DNA of 17,567 nucleotides from Gammaproteobacteria bacterium (lineage in GTDB: Bacteria; Pseudomonadota; Gammaproteobacteria; SZUA-229). Under the pieces are notes generated by a model. The model was not told the DNA's origin. It saw only the letters and a program-made list of their open reading frames with translations, and did no database searches. Both the position numbers and the translations under genes were made by a program. Shown here piece after piece: positions 1-7,424 of this stretch; position 1 is the first letter of the stretch, and the number at the start of each line of letters is the position of its first letter. Where the stretch lies: contig JAOUQA010000008.1 in assembly GCA_029879605.1 (NCBI GenBank), forward strand, positions 1 to 17,567, written 5' to 3'.

Positions 1-536
1 GATTGGCCCCACTTGCCACCACCACCACCACCACCATGGCCACCTGTGACAATAGCTTGACCATCACCATTGACAGGCAGGCCACAGGCATAAAATGTAC
101 TGGTGCTTGCTACAGCTGGTGCCTGCCAGTTAAAAGTCCAGCTCACATTGTAGCTACTACCAGTATCGGTAGTGGCTTTGCGGTTGCTATGTACCAGTTC
201 ATTGTTGAAGATCTGGCTTTCGGTATCCACTGCACTGAGTATGCCGTTGCTGGCTGACAGGTTGTAGCCGCCATGGCTGACATCCTGGGTATAAGGCGCT
301 ATCAGATTGATGGTGTAGCTATTAATGGAACCCGTGAGTACAGTCTGGTTACCGGTAATGGTCAGGGTATTAGTCGGTGCGCTACTGGGAGGTGTATGGC
401 AGGCATGACAGGAACTGCTGCCAGTTTCGCTCGTCGAGTAGCCCGGGATTCCATTTTGATTTGCCTGGGCAATAGCAATAGTACCTAGCGTGATACACAG
501 GGTAAAAATATACTTTAAAAACAATCTATTACACAT
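1..536 (-). CDS. Secreted choice-of-anchor/Reelin-like protein with CHACH haem-type motif (3' end outside window)
   Basis: This minus-strand frame opens at ATG 536 and runs off the left edge with at least 178 codons and no stop. Residues 1-25 form a Sec signal peptide (two basic residues, a hydrophobic stretch, then Ala-Gln-Ala). A CxxCH motif follows at Cys43-His47 in the context SSCHACH, the usual haem c attachment signature. The next ~120 residues are Ser/Thr/Asn-rich and end in W-T-F-N-W...A-P...F-Y-A-C-G...V-N-G-D-G, the pattern I associate with choice-of-anchor V/Reelin-like domains, whose N-terminus often carries this C-x-x-C-H. A run of six GGT glycine codons follows at the window edge, perhaps a linker to the anchor. 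It is probably periplasmic or surface-exposed; whether haem is really attached is inference. A weak AGCAGG-type ribosome site precedes the ATG. It lies 190 bp downstream of the TonB receptor on the same strand. Confidence 0.72.
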   Translation of the reverse strand, partial: MCNRLFLKYIFTLCITLGTIAIAQANQNGIPGYSTSETGSSSCHACHTPPSSAPTNTLTITGNQTVLTGSINSYTINLIAPYTQDVSHGGYNLSASNGILSAVDTESQIFNNELVHSNRKATTDTGSSYNVSWTFNWQAPAVASTSTFYACGLPVNGDGQAIVTGGHGGGGGGGKWGQ

Positions 537-655
537 CTAGCTTGCCTGCTGATATCAAGTTTAAAAACATTTTTAGGGATTTATCATTTGATACCTGTGG
601 GATACAGGCTTATGGACCTGGGTGAAACGGTTTTTTGCTGGATTCTTGAACAATA

Positions 656-661
656 ATTATA
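656..661 (-). promoter_or_regulatory. Candidate -10 box in the gap before the CHACH protein
   Basis: On the minus strand this hexamer reads TATAAT, a perfect sigma-70 -10 element, about 115 nt before the ATG at 536. No good -35 hexamer lies 16-18 nt upstream, so the call is weak. The same gap contains a TATCA-TT-TGATA dyad at 582-593 and a short CCTGT/ACAGG hairpin around 595-608. I saw no convincing terminator after the TonB receptor stop at 727, so read-through from that operon is also possible. Confidence 0.25.
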
Positions 662-726
662 GGTTATCGATGCCTGTTTACCATGTTATTTCTGTGAGAA
701 TTGTCATGAAATTCGTACGTATTTGC

Positions 727-2886
727 CTATGGGTAGTATCTGAGTTCAATCAGTGCTTTCCGGCCTTCCATGGGAATATCATTGGGCAGGGCTGCACCAC
801 CGGTTATGCTGTTATTACCCAGGCTGGGTTCCCTGATATCCTCATCTAGCAGGTTACGGATACTTAATGAGAACTCCCAGTTGTTATAGTGGTTTCGATA
901 TACCAGGCGGCTATCCAGTCGAAGTTGACAGCCAATATCATTTCTTGGGTCAGTAATATCCCTCGGGCTTTTATCGATAAAATGCAGCTCTGTAAACAGT
1001 TTCCAGAAATGACCGGGTTTCCAGTTGAGCCCCAGGTAAACCTGTTTAGTGGGTGCATTGACCGCTTCCAGTTCTGAATTATTGATGGTGTTATATTGCC
1101 AGCTGTAATTACCACTGATAGACAGGCCGTTTGTTACCTGCCAGTAAGTTTCCACTTCAATACCGTGCCCTGTCTGTTCCCCGGTGTTTTCATAGGTGTA
1201 GGTATTGGCAATAGAAATATCCTCGACACTGCTAATCAGGTCTTTGGCGCTATAGCTAAACAGGCTGAAAATGCCCCTGAATTCTGGGGATGGGCGATAA
1301 TCAAATGCCAGTTCCAGGGTGTCTATGGTTTCAGGCTTTAGATCCGGGTTGCCGGTAAACCCAAGCTGGTTCTGTAAACTCAGTTCTTCATACACCGGAG
1401 CCCTGAAGGCTCTGCCATAGAGCAGTTTGGTAGTCAGGTCATAATCGGTTTGCCAGACCAGGGCAAGCCGAGGATTAGTCGTATCACCAAAATCTGAATA
1501 ATTGTCATAGCGAATACCGGCGGTGAGAGTCCAGTCGGTGATGAAATCCCATTCATCCTGAACTGAGGCATAGCGTATGTAGCGTGTACCATCAGGAAGA
1601 TAAATAAAGGGAGTACCCGTGACATCCGTGCCCTGGCTAAGTGCGGTGAGCTGGCCGCTGTCCAGTACCCCTGGGCCGTAGTTACGTGATTCCGTGGTTT
1701 CAAAAGTCTGTCGCTGGTAGCCGGCTGCCAGCCTGAGTTTATGTTGAGCCCAGCCAGTATAAAAACTGCTGACCTCTATATGCTCCTGTTGTTCAGTGGT
1801 CATTTTTTTGTCGAACATGCCGCCCGGGAAACTGACATCCCGCTGCCAGATACCAGAGGTAAACAGGTTGCCATCCAGACCAATCGGTGCGTCGCTTCCA
1901 GCCGGTAGTAATTGGTGAACTTTGTCTGTTCGATAATCCAGAAAAGACAGGCGAGCATTCAGCGACCAGTTTTTTGCCAGTGACCGGTTTTTGTATTCCA
2001 GGGATGTCAGGCTGCTTTTACTATCAATCTTGCCGCCCGGATCCAGGGTGTCCAGACCCGGTACACCATGGCCGTAACCCTGATCCTTATTCATCCAGAA
2101 CCACTGGTTAAAATACCAGTGGCGATTATTGATATTGAACTGGAAATTGATAATGCCTGATTCAGTGTTCATGACTGCTGGAGCACTTGAGACCTGTGTG
2201 CCGGTGATGCTGTCCAGGTATGACTGCAGGTCCTGGTCAATGATGCGATCTGGATCGCCATCCGTTGACTGTAATTCCAGTGAAAAACTGGATTGCCAGT
2301 TATTGCTTGTAAAGCCCTGGTGCAACCAGTAAGCCTGTGACTGGAAAGAGCCTGCATATAATCCGTATTCTGGTTTTGCAGTTGCGTCTCTTGTAATGAC
2401 ATTAATAACACCGACAAAGGCATCAGCACCATACACGGCGGAGCCGGGACCACGAATAATTTCGACCTGGGCAATATTGCTCACGGGCAGCTTGAAGGAT
2501 GAAAACCGGGAACCGTCCTGTAGCGTATTAACGGGTATACCATTGATCAGTAATAACATGCCGGCATCGGGATCACGATAAAATCCACGCATGGTATAAA
2601 TGGCATCCGCTGCATAATAATCCTGTGAAATATGCAGGCCGGGTACCATTTCAAGTAATTCATTCAGGAAGCGGGCGTTGGACTGTTCGATTTCATTCTG
2701 GGTAATGACAGTGGCTATGGAGGGTGCTTTATAAAGTAATTGTTCATCACCGGTTGCAATGGACACCATTTGTTCATTGCCATAAACCAGTTCGACCGTT
2801 TCTGTCTCATCAGATGTATAAGACAGTGTCTGAGTCGAAAAGAGCAGAAATGGAGCAAATAGCAATATTGTTTTTCTGTTTTTCAT
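727..2886 (-). CDS. TonB-dependent outer-membrane receptor
   Basis: A 719-residue receptor, the usual length for the family, complete at both ends. Residues 1-22 are a signal peptide. A short segment with Y-G-N-E-Q-M-V-S-I-A-T-G precedes the plug, which spans about residues 54-166 and ends in the hallmark VEIIRGPGSAVYGADAF at 141-157 followed by GVINVIT. The remaining ~550 residues form the 22-stranded barrel, with alternating aromatic strands and RAFRAPVYEE and LKPE motifs, ending in IELRYYP. Such receptors import bound ligands (siderophores, cobalamin, haem, sugars) using the TonB-ExbB-ExbD motor; the ligand cannot be read from sequence. Its ATG shares one base with the stop of the upstream GGDEF/EAL gene (TAATG), so translation is probably coupled and it is the last gene of a three-gene operon. 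No ExbB, ExbD or TonB gene lies nearby. Confidence 0.93.
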   Translation of the reverse strand: MKNRKTILLFAPFLLFSTQTLSYTSDETETVELVYGNEQMVSIATGDEQLLYKAPSIATVITQNEIEQSNARFLNELLEMVPGLHISQDYYAADAIYTMRGFYRDPDAGMLLLINGIPVNTLQDGSRFSSFKLPVSNIAQVEIIRGPGSAVYGADAFVGVINVITRDATAKPEYGLYAGSFQSQAYWLHQGFTSNNWQSSFSLELQSTDGDPDRIIDQDLQSYLDSITGTQVSSAPAVMNTESGIINFQFNINNRHWYFNQWFWMNKDQGYGHGVPGLDTLDPGGKIDSKSSLTSLEYKNRSLAKNWSLNARLSFLDYRTDKVHQLLPAGSDAPIGLDGNLFTSGIWQRDVSFPGGMFDKKMTTEQQEHIEVSSFYTGWAQHKLRLAAGYQRQTFETTESRNYGPGVLDSGQLTALSQGTDVTGTPFIYLPDGTRYIRYASVQDEWDFITDWTLTAGIRYDNYSDFGDTTNPRLALVWQTDYDLTTKLLYGRAFRAPVYEELSLQNQLGFTGNPDLKPETIDTLELAFDYRPSPEFRGIFSLFSYSAKDLISSVEDISIANTYTYENTGEQTGHGIEVETYWQVTNGLSISGNYSWQYNTINNSELEAVNAPTKQVYLGLNWKPGHFWKLFTELHFIDKSPRDITDPRNDIGCQLRLDSRLVYRNHYNNWEFSLSIRNLLDEDIREPSLGNNSITGGAALPNDIPMEGRKALIELRYYP

Positions 2887-4973
2887 TACTTGATTTTGGT
2901 ATTCATGAGTGATTCAGGTTCATCAATAGCAAAGCCCTGTGCATAATCAAAGCCAAGGTCACTAATATGATCAAGTAAGGCATCGGTTTCGACCAGGCTC
3001 GCAACTGTTTTAATGTTTAAAATATGTGCGATTTCATTTATGGCTTTTACCATTGCATGGCTAACGCTGTCAGTAGTCGAGCTTTTTATCAGGACGCCCT
3101 CTATTTTTAGAAAATCAGCGCCCAGTTGTTTAAGATATTCGAAAGATAATGTGCTGCCGCCAAAATTATCCATAGAGAAATGGCAGCCGGTTTTATGTAG
3201 TTTGTCTATAAAGAGTTTGGCCTTGTTAAGGTTTCCAATGGTTGATATTTCAGAGGATTCAAAACATATTTTATCTGGTGTGATATTGTGACGGGCTAAA
3301 TTGCTTTTAATATAATCAATAAATTCGTCATCATTCATTGAGTCTTCAGTAATGTTGATGGTGCACATATCTGCTGATTGTAACAGTGAATTACTGCGGA
3401 ATAATTCAAACGTTTTTTCTATTACCCATTTATCGATTGTTGATGACAGGTTATGTCGTTTTGCAATTTCCAGTATATTGGTTGAGTTTTTGTAATTTCC
3501 TTCTGTATCAGCTAATCGTATAAGTATTTCGTAACTGTTTTTATGTGTACCCAGAGTTTTTAAAGGTTCGATTTTCTGTATAAACAATTCAAAGCTATTA
3601 TTACTGAGAGCATCTTTAATTATATTGATAACACTTTTTTGATGGCTAATGTTGATATTGTCATTATTGTTAGGAATATAAACATGTACTTGTCCTCGGC
3701 CATTTTCTTTGGCGATATGACATGCCGTGTCTACGCGTTCCAGTATTTCTTTTAATGAGCCCGTGTTTTTATCAATGGGAGTGGCTCCGATGCTGACGCC
3801 AATAGAGTATTGTTTTCTATTCCAGTGGAACTGGTAATCTTTTACAGTCTGGCATATGTTGTTTGTTATTTCGATGGCTTTTTCTATTGAGCAGTTTTTT
3901 AAAATAAGGGCGAATTCATCACCGCCGATACGCGCAAGAATGTCAGTGTCCTGGCGGGTTGTTTTTTTAAATAGCCGACAGATTTCTACCAGTAATTCAT
4001 CGCCAGCGCTATGTCCGCAATTGTCATTTATTATTTTAAATCGATCCAGATCCAGGAAGCAGAGTATATGGTTGCCGTTCTTTTCTACAGGCTCGTTATA
4101 GGCATTAGCCAGTGCATCTTCGAAGCCAACACGGTTCATAATGCCTGTTAAGTGATCCAGTGTGACTTTCTTTTCTAGCTGGATATTGTGGTTGCGTAAT
4201 TTCTCATCACGATCAGAAATTACGCCAATCATGTGATTGTAAGTATTGATTATGTGTTGAATTTCAGTTGGGCCTCGAACATCAACCTGGGTACCTAATT
4301 CTCCCTGTTCAGTTTTTTTCATGACCTCGGAAATGTATTTCAGGGGTTGTGTGAGGCTTTTTATAATCAGGTGTAGCAATATAAGCAGGATGATTGAAAC
4401 AATAAAGGCAATACCCGTGTTATTTAATAATAGATTTGTTTTAATTTCATCCAGTACGTCTTTATTTAAAAGTACGTAAGCATAACCCATTAATTCCTGT
4501 TGTGATTCATGTTTGAATAATTGCTGGTCAATTTCATTGCTGTGCTTACTGGTTGTAATAGGAGCCAGAAAATGCCAGTGGGTGCTGTCTTCATAAAGTA
4601 TTTTTGGCTTGTCATGAACTTCTTTTCCAAGGTTAAGAACTTTTGGCAGTAGATCTTTACCGCCATGTATGAATTGTTTGAATGATCTGTCATAAATAGC
4701 AACTGAGTCGACTCCGTTAAAAAGTAATGTTGTTTCTATGGCGTTATTAGCATTTTCCGGGCTTGAATAAAGCAGTGCAAGTAAGCTGTTGCTCGCCAGG
4801 TTGTTAGTATGTTTGAGTCCTTCATTGAGGAGTATTTCACTTAACTGTTTGTTTGTTATCCAGGTGCTGGTTAATGTTGATGTTGTTATCATCAAGATAA
4901 TGCCAGTACTGACCATGACAAATAACTGGTGTCTGATAGAACTGTTGGCAAGAATTTTTTTGATCAGTTTCAT
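2886..4973 (-). CDS. Membrane HAMP-GGDEF-EAL cyclic-di-GMP protein with periplasmic sensor and degenerate EAL
   Basis: I chose ATG 4973 (695 aa, starting MKLIKK): an AGGA ribosome site sits 12 nt upstream and the gap to the upstream stop is 16 nt. An in-frame ATG at 5018 would overlap that gene by 29 nt. Layout: membrane segment ~16-39, periplasmic sensor ~40-182 (CHASE8/YfiN-like in size and pattern, not proven), membrane segment ~183-205, HAMP ~206-260, GGDEF ~268-430, EAL ~450-690. The GGDEF domain has intact D-H-L-T-G-I-M-N-R, FLDLDRFK and GGDEF (350-354), so it should make cyclic-di-GMP. The inhibitory RxxD position reads QDTD (341-344), with Arg one residue early. In the EAL domain E482 (ExLxR), N540, E572, D602, K623, E662 and QG(F) remain, but DDFG is DNFG (N603) and the first Glu of AExVE is Ser659. 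Phosphodiesterase activity is therefore doubtful. It is the middle gene of an operon. Confidence 0.9.
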   Translation of the reverse strand: MKLIKKILANSSIRHQLFVMVSTGIILMITTSTLTSTWITNKQLSEILLNEGLKHTNNLASNSLLALLYSSPENANNAIETTLLFNGVDSVAIYDRSFKQFIHGGKDLLPKVLNLGKEVHDKPKILYEDSTHWHFLAPITTSKHSNEIDQQLFKHESQQELMGYAYVLLNKDVLDEIKTNLLLNNTGIAFIVSIILLILLHLIIKSLTQPLKYISEVMKKTEQGELGTQVDVRGPTEIQHIINTYNHMIGVISDRDEKLRNHNIQLEKKVTLDHLTGIMNRVGFEDALANAYNEPVEKNGNHILCFLDLDRFKIINDNCGHSAGDELLVEICRLFKKTTRQDTDILARIGGDEFALILKNCSIEKAIEITNNICQTVKDYQFHWNRKQYSIGVSIGATPIDKNTGSLKEILERVDTACHIAKENGRGQVHVYIPNNNDNINISHQKSVINIIKDALSNNSFELFIQKIEPLKTLGTHKNSYEILIRLADTEGNYKNSTNILEIAKRHNLSSTIDKWVIEKTFELFRSNSLLQSADMCTINITEDSMNDDEFIDYIKSNLARHNITPDKICFESSEISTIGNLNKAKLFIDKLHKTGCHFSMDNFGGSTLSFEYLKQLGADFLKIEGVLIKSSTTDSVSHAMVKAINEIAHILNIKTVASLVETDALLDHISDLGFDYAQGFAIDEPESLMNTKIK

Positions 4974-4989
4974 AATTGATTTTATCCTG

Positions 4990-5961
4990 TTATTTATGTG
5001 ATGGATAAAGCTGATCAAAGTTATCTGTCATTTCTTTATTAAATGACATATTAAGATGTGCTGCAGTGCGAGTGTTTAAGGCGATTTTTAAATCAACCGA
5101 TGCCAGCAAAACTGCCGGTGAATTCGGGTTGTCAAGTTTTCTTTGTAGTAGTGCAACCAGTCGTCGTCCCTGTTTGTAGTGATCAGGGTAAAGAGAAAAG
5201 AGTGTCCCTCGCCGTGTGTGTTGAAGATTGTTAGAGAAAACTGTAATGTGTTTGTCCCAGGATGTTTTTAATATTTCAGGCAATAATATATTTAAAGGTG
5301 CAATATTATCCAGTGGCAGCCATAAAGCATCTGTAACTGGCTGGATTGAATTAAGTATGATTTTGTATTGTAGAGTTGCTTGCTTGTAGTCTTTTACCTC
5401 GAGTGAGACAAATTCGATATTGTATTTTTGGCTGATTTTTCTTGCTTTATCTATTAGCCAGCCATTATTACGTTTGCTGTAAATATAGAACACACGGTTG
5501 ACACCCGGATTGAGTAATTGCAGGTGACGAAAAAAAGCTTCAGGGTCACCGGACAGGCTGATGCCATTAATTCCAGGTGGCGCGGATACCATGCCCCCTG
5601 TAATTAATGGTAACCTGGAATTTATGGACTGTACCAGTTTGTATGTTGTCTGGCCAAGTGCAATGAATCCGGTAATGTTATTCTGTTTATGCCATTGATT
5701 TAAATGTTCCGGGGTGCTTTCATTATCTATACGATATGAAATAAACTCGTAACCAGGAACAGATTTGATGCCATCGATGAGGTTTTCAAACATATGGCTA
5801 TATTGTTCAGATACTGTTGGAAAAAGAATCGCGATTCTGGCAGTCTGATGATTATTCTGCTCTGCTAGTGCGATTCTGTAATTGAACAATAACAGGATGC
5901 TAATAACATACAGTGTAATGTTTGCTTTATTTAGATTGATGATTGACACTTTATTTAACAC
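4990..5961 (-). CDS. Periplasmic ABC_sub_bind-type binding protein, orphan, first gene of sensor operon
   Basis: A 323-residue protein with an N-terminal hydrophobic stretch (~16-28) and likely signal-peptide cleavage after A-L-A at 33. The mature part has the two-lobe pattern of the ABC transporter substrate-binding family PF04392: A-R-I-A-I-L-F-P near 41-48, a central G-V-N-R-V-F-Y-I-Y-S strand, D-A-L-W-L-P-L-D, and near the C-terminus L-K-I-A-L-N-T-R-T-A-A-H-L, a segment I recognise from this family. No permease or ATPase gene accompanies it. Instead it sits 16 nt upstream of a membrane GGDEF/EAL gene and then a TonB receptor, so it may act as a ligand-sensing partner rather than a transporter subunit; this is inference by analogy with NspS-MbaA and YfiR-YfiN. 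The start is uncertain: codon 1 is GTG 5961 without a clear ribosome site, and GTG 5949 is an alternative. Confidence 0.8.
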   Translation of the reverse strand: MLNKVSIINLNKANITLYVISILLLFNYRIALAEQNNHQTARIAILFPTVSEQYSHMFENLIDGIKSVPGYEFISYRIDNESTPEHLNQWHKQNNITGFIALGQTTYKLVQSINSRLPLITGGMVSAPPGINGISLSGDPEAFFRHLQLLNPGVNRVFYIYSKRNNGWLIDKARKISQKYNIEFVSLEVKDYKQATLQYKIILNSIQPVTDALWLPLDNIAPLNILLPEILKTSWDKHITVFSNNLQHTRRGTLFSLYPDHYKQGRRLVALLQRKLDNPNSPAVLLASVDLKIALNTRTAAHLNMSFNKEMTDNFDQLYPSHK

Positions 5962-6119
5962 GGAAATATTGATTAGTCATCCCTAAAATATATCGATTAC
6001 TATATTATCTGGTGCTGTAACAGCCCCATTTGATAATAGTAGATTATTCAGCTATTCCCATTAAGATTGTATGTTTAGAATATTAGATTTCAATAAATTA
6101 TGATTTAAAGCAAACATGT
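5962..6119. promoter_or_regulatory. Divergent intergenic region, probable promoters for two operons
   Basis: This 158-bp AT-rich gap separates the starts of the minus-strand sensor operon and the plus-strand tas operon, so it must hold promoters firing in both directions. Several AT-rich -10-like hexamers occur (for example around 5993-6010 and 6083-6090), but none has a well-spaced -35 I would defend. An imperfect dyad TGATAAT...ATTATTCA lies near 6031-6050 and could be an operator. Confidence 0.35.
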
Positions 6120-7163
6120 ATGATTTATAAACAGCTTGGTAATACAGATATCTCCGTAAGTCTCACCTGTTTGGGTACTATGACCTATGGGGAGCAGAAT
6201 ACTGAACGCGATGCTCACCAGCAACTGGCTTATGCTGTATCAAACGGTGTGAATTTTATTGATACGGCTGAACTCTATGCTATTCCCCCTAAAGCATCTA
6301 CTTATGGATTGACTGAAGCCTATATTGGTAACTGGCTTAAAAAATCGGGCAAACGTAATGACATTGTACTTGCTACCAAGGTCGCAGGCCCTGCTGATGG
6401 CTGGTTGCCACATATTCGTGATGAGCAAACGCGTTGCCTGGATCGACCCAATATTGAAGCCGCTTTGAATGACAGTTTGCAGCGCTTGCAAACTGATTAT
6501 GTTGATCTCTATCAGTTGCACTGGCCCGATCGGAAAACCAATTTTTTTGGCCAGCTGGGTTATAAGCATGTTGAAGAAGACTCAGTTGCCATCGAAGAAA
6601 CCCTCTCGGTGTTAAGTGATCAGGTGAAGGCGGGTAAGATACGTTACGTGGGTTTATCTAATGAAACACCCTGGGGTGTGATGCGGTTTTTAGAGCTGGC
6701 GGATAAATTAAATTTACCCCGTGTGGTCAGTATTCAAAATCCATATTCTTTACTGAATCGAACCTTTGAAATTGGTCTGTCTGAAATTGCTATACGTGAA
6801 CAGGTGGGCTTACTGGCTTATTCTCCACTGGGTTTTGGTGTCCTGTCAGGAAAGTATCTGAATGGGGCTAAACCTGAGGGTGCCAGGCTTACACTGTTTC
6901 CTGATTATGATCGTTACAGTAATGACAATGCCATTGCAGCGACCGCAGCTTATGTGCACCTGGCTCAACAGCATGGACTGGATCCTGCGCAAATGGCGCT
7001 GGCTTATATTAATGGTCGAGAGTTTGTTACTTCAAATATTATTGGTGCAACGACGATGGAGCAGTTAAAATCTAATATTGATAGCGCGACCCTGGAGTTG
7101 AGTGCTGAAATTCTGGAGCAGATTGAAGCCATACACCAGCGTTATCCAAACCCCAGCCCATAG
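6120..7163 (+). CDS. tas: NADP(H)-dependent aldo/keto reductase, Tas family
   Basis: A 347-residue cytosolic (alpha/beta)8-barrel reductase, matching the E. coli Tas protein in length and along almost its whole sequence from memory: LGTMTYGEQN, P-P-K...YGLTEAYIGNWL, LQRLQTDYVDLYQLHWP, the FGQLGY insert, SIQNPYSLLNR, GVLSGKYLNGAKP, and L-D-P-A-Q-M-A-L-A near the end. The catalytic tetrad is visible as D48, Y53, K87 and H134. Family members reduce carbonyl compounds with NADPH; E. coli Tas was found through complementation of a tyrosine auxotroph, and its natural substrate is not settled. Here it starts a plus-strand operon: only 3 nt separate its stop from the GTG of the next small gene. The ribosome site is weak (AAAG about 12 nt upstream). 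Confidence 0.92.
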   Translation: MIYKQLGNTDISVSLTCLGTMTYGEQNTERDAHQQLAYAVSNGVNFIDTAELYAIPPKASTYGLTEAYIGNWLKKSGKRNDIVLATKVAGPADGWLPHIRDEQTRCLDRPNIEAALNDSLQRLQTDYVDLYQLHWPDRKTNFFGQLGYKHVEEDSVAIEETLSVLSDQVKAGKIRYVGLSNETPWGVMRFLELADKLNLPRVVSIQNPYSLLNRTFEIGLSEIAIREQVGLLAYSPLGFGVLSGKYLNGAKPEGARLTLFPDYDRYSNDNAIAATAAYVHLAQQHGLDPAQMALAYINGREFVTSNIIGATTMEQLKSNIDSATLELSAEILEQIEAIHQRYPNPSP

Positions 7164-7166
7164 CGA

Positions 7167-7409
7167 GTGGATATGAAGGGTATTACTCTTGATAGTGATA
7201 GTAAAGTTGTCGAGATTCGTTATGCAGTGGTGTATGCGCCAAAACGTTCACGTGGACGTTTTGCAGAAAACTGTGTATTCCTGGTTGATTCAGAAGTGGA
7301 CGCCCTGGAAGAACACGATCCAGATAAAAAGCTTTTTGCTGCAAAAGTGATTGGGCCGTCAAAATCATCCGAAGGCCAGCGTATTTATTATCTTGATGAC
7401 TGGTTATAG
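7167..7409 (+). CDS. Conserved-looking small protein of unknown function (80 aa)
   Basis: This short gene is packed between tas (3-nt gap) and the HIT-fold gene (15-nt gap), which supports it being real. Translation starts at GTG 7167 or, two codons later, ATG 7173; neither has a strong ribosome site, so coupling to tas is likely. The protein is soluble, without signal peptide, Cys pair or membrane segment. It reads as a small alpha/beta protein: a strand (V-V-E-I-R-Y-A-V-V-Y-A), a basic patch (PKRSRGRF), an acidic helix (S-E-V-D-A-L-E-E-H-D-P-D-K-K) and an A-A-K-V-I-G-P segment, ending Y-Y-L-D-D-W-L. I do not recognise the family. The basic patch could contact nucleic acid or a nucleotide, but that is a guess. 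Confidence 0.68.
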   Translation: MDMKGITLDSDSKVVEIRYAVVYAPKRSRGRFAENCVFLVDSEVDALEEHDPDKKLFAAKVIGPSKSSEGQRIYYLDDWL

Positions 7410-7424
7410 AGTAAATAACTCCTT

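Noticed and set aside
581..608. Short CCTGT/ACAGG hairpin as terminator of the TonB receptor gene
   Set aside because: The stem is 5 bp, there is no T-tract, and it lies about 120 nt after the stop.
4973..5018. Longer GGDEF/EAL start at ATG 5018
   Set aside because: It would overlap the upstream gene by 29 nt and lacks a ribosome site as well placed as the AGGA before ATG 4973.
2886..5961. LapD-like receptor assignment for the GGDEF-EAL protein
   Set aside because: LapD has both domains degenerate; here GGDEF is intact, and no LapG or adhesin gene is nearby.
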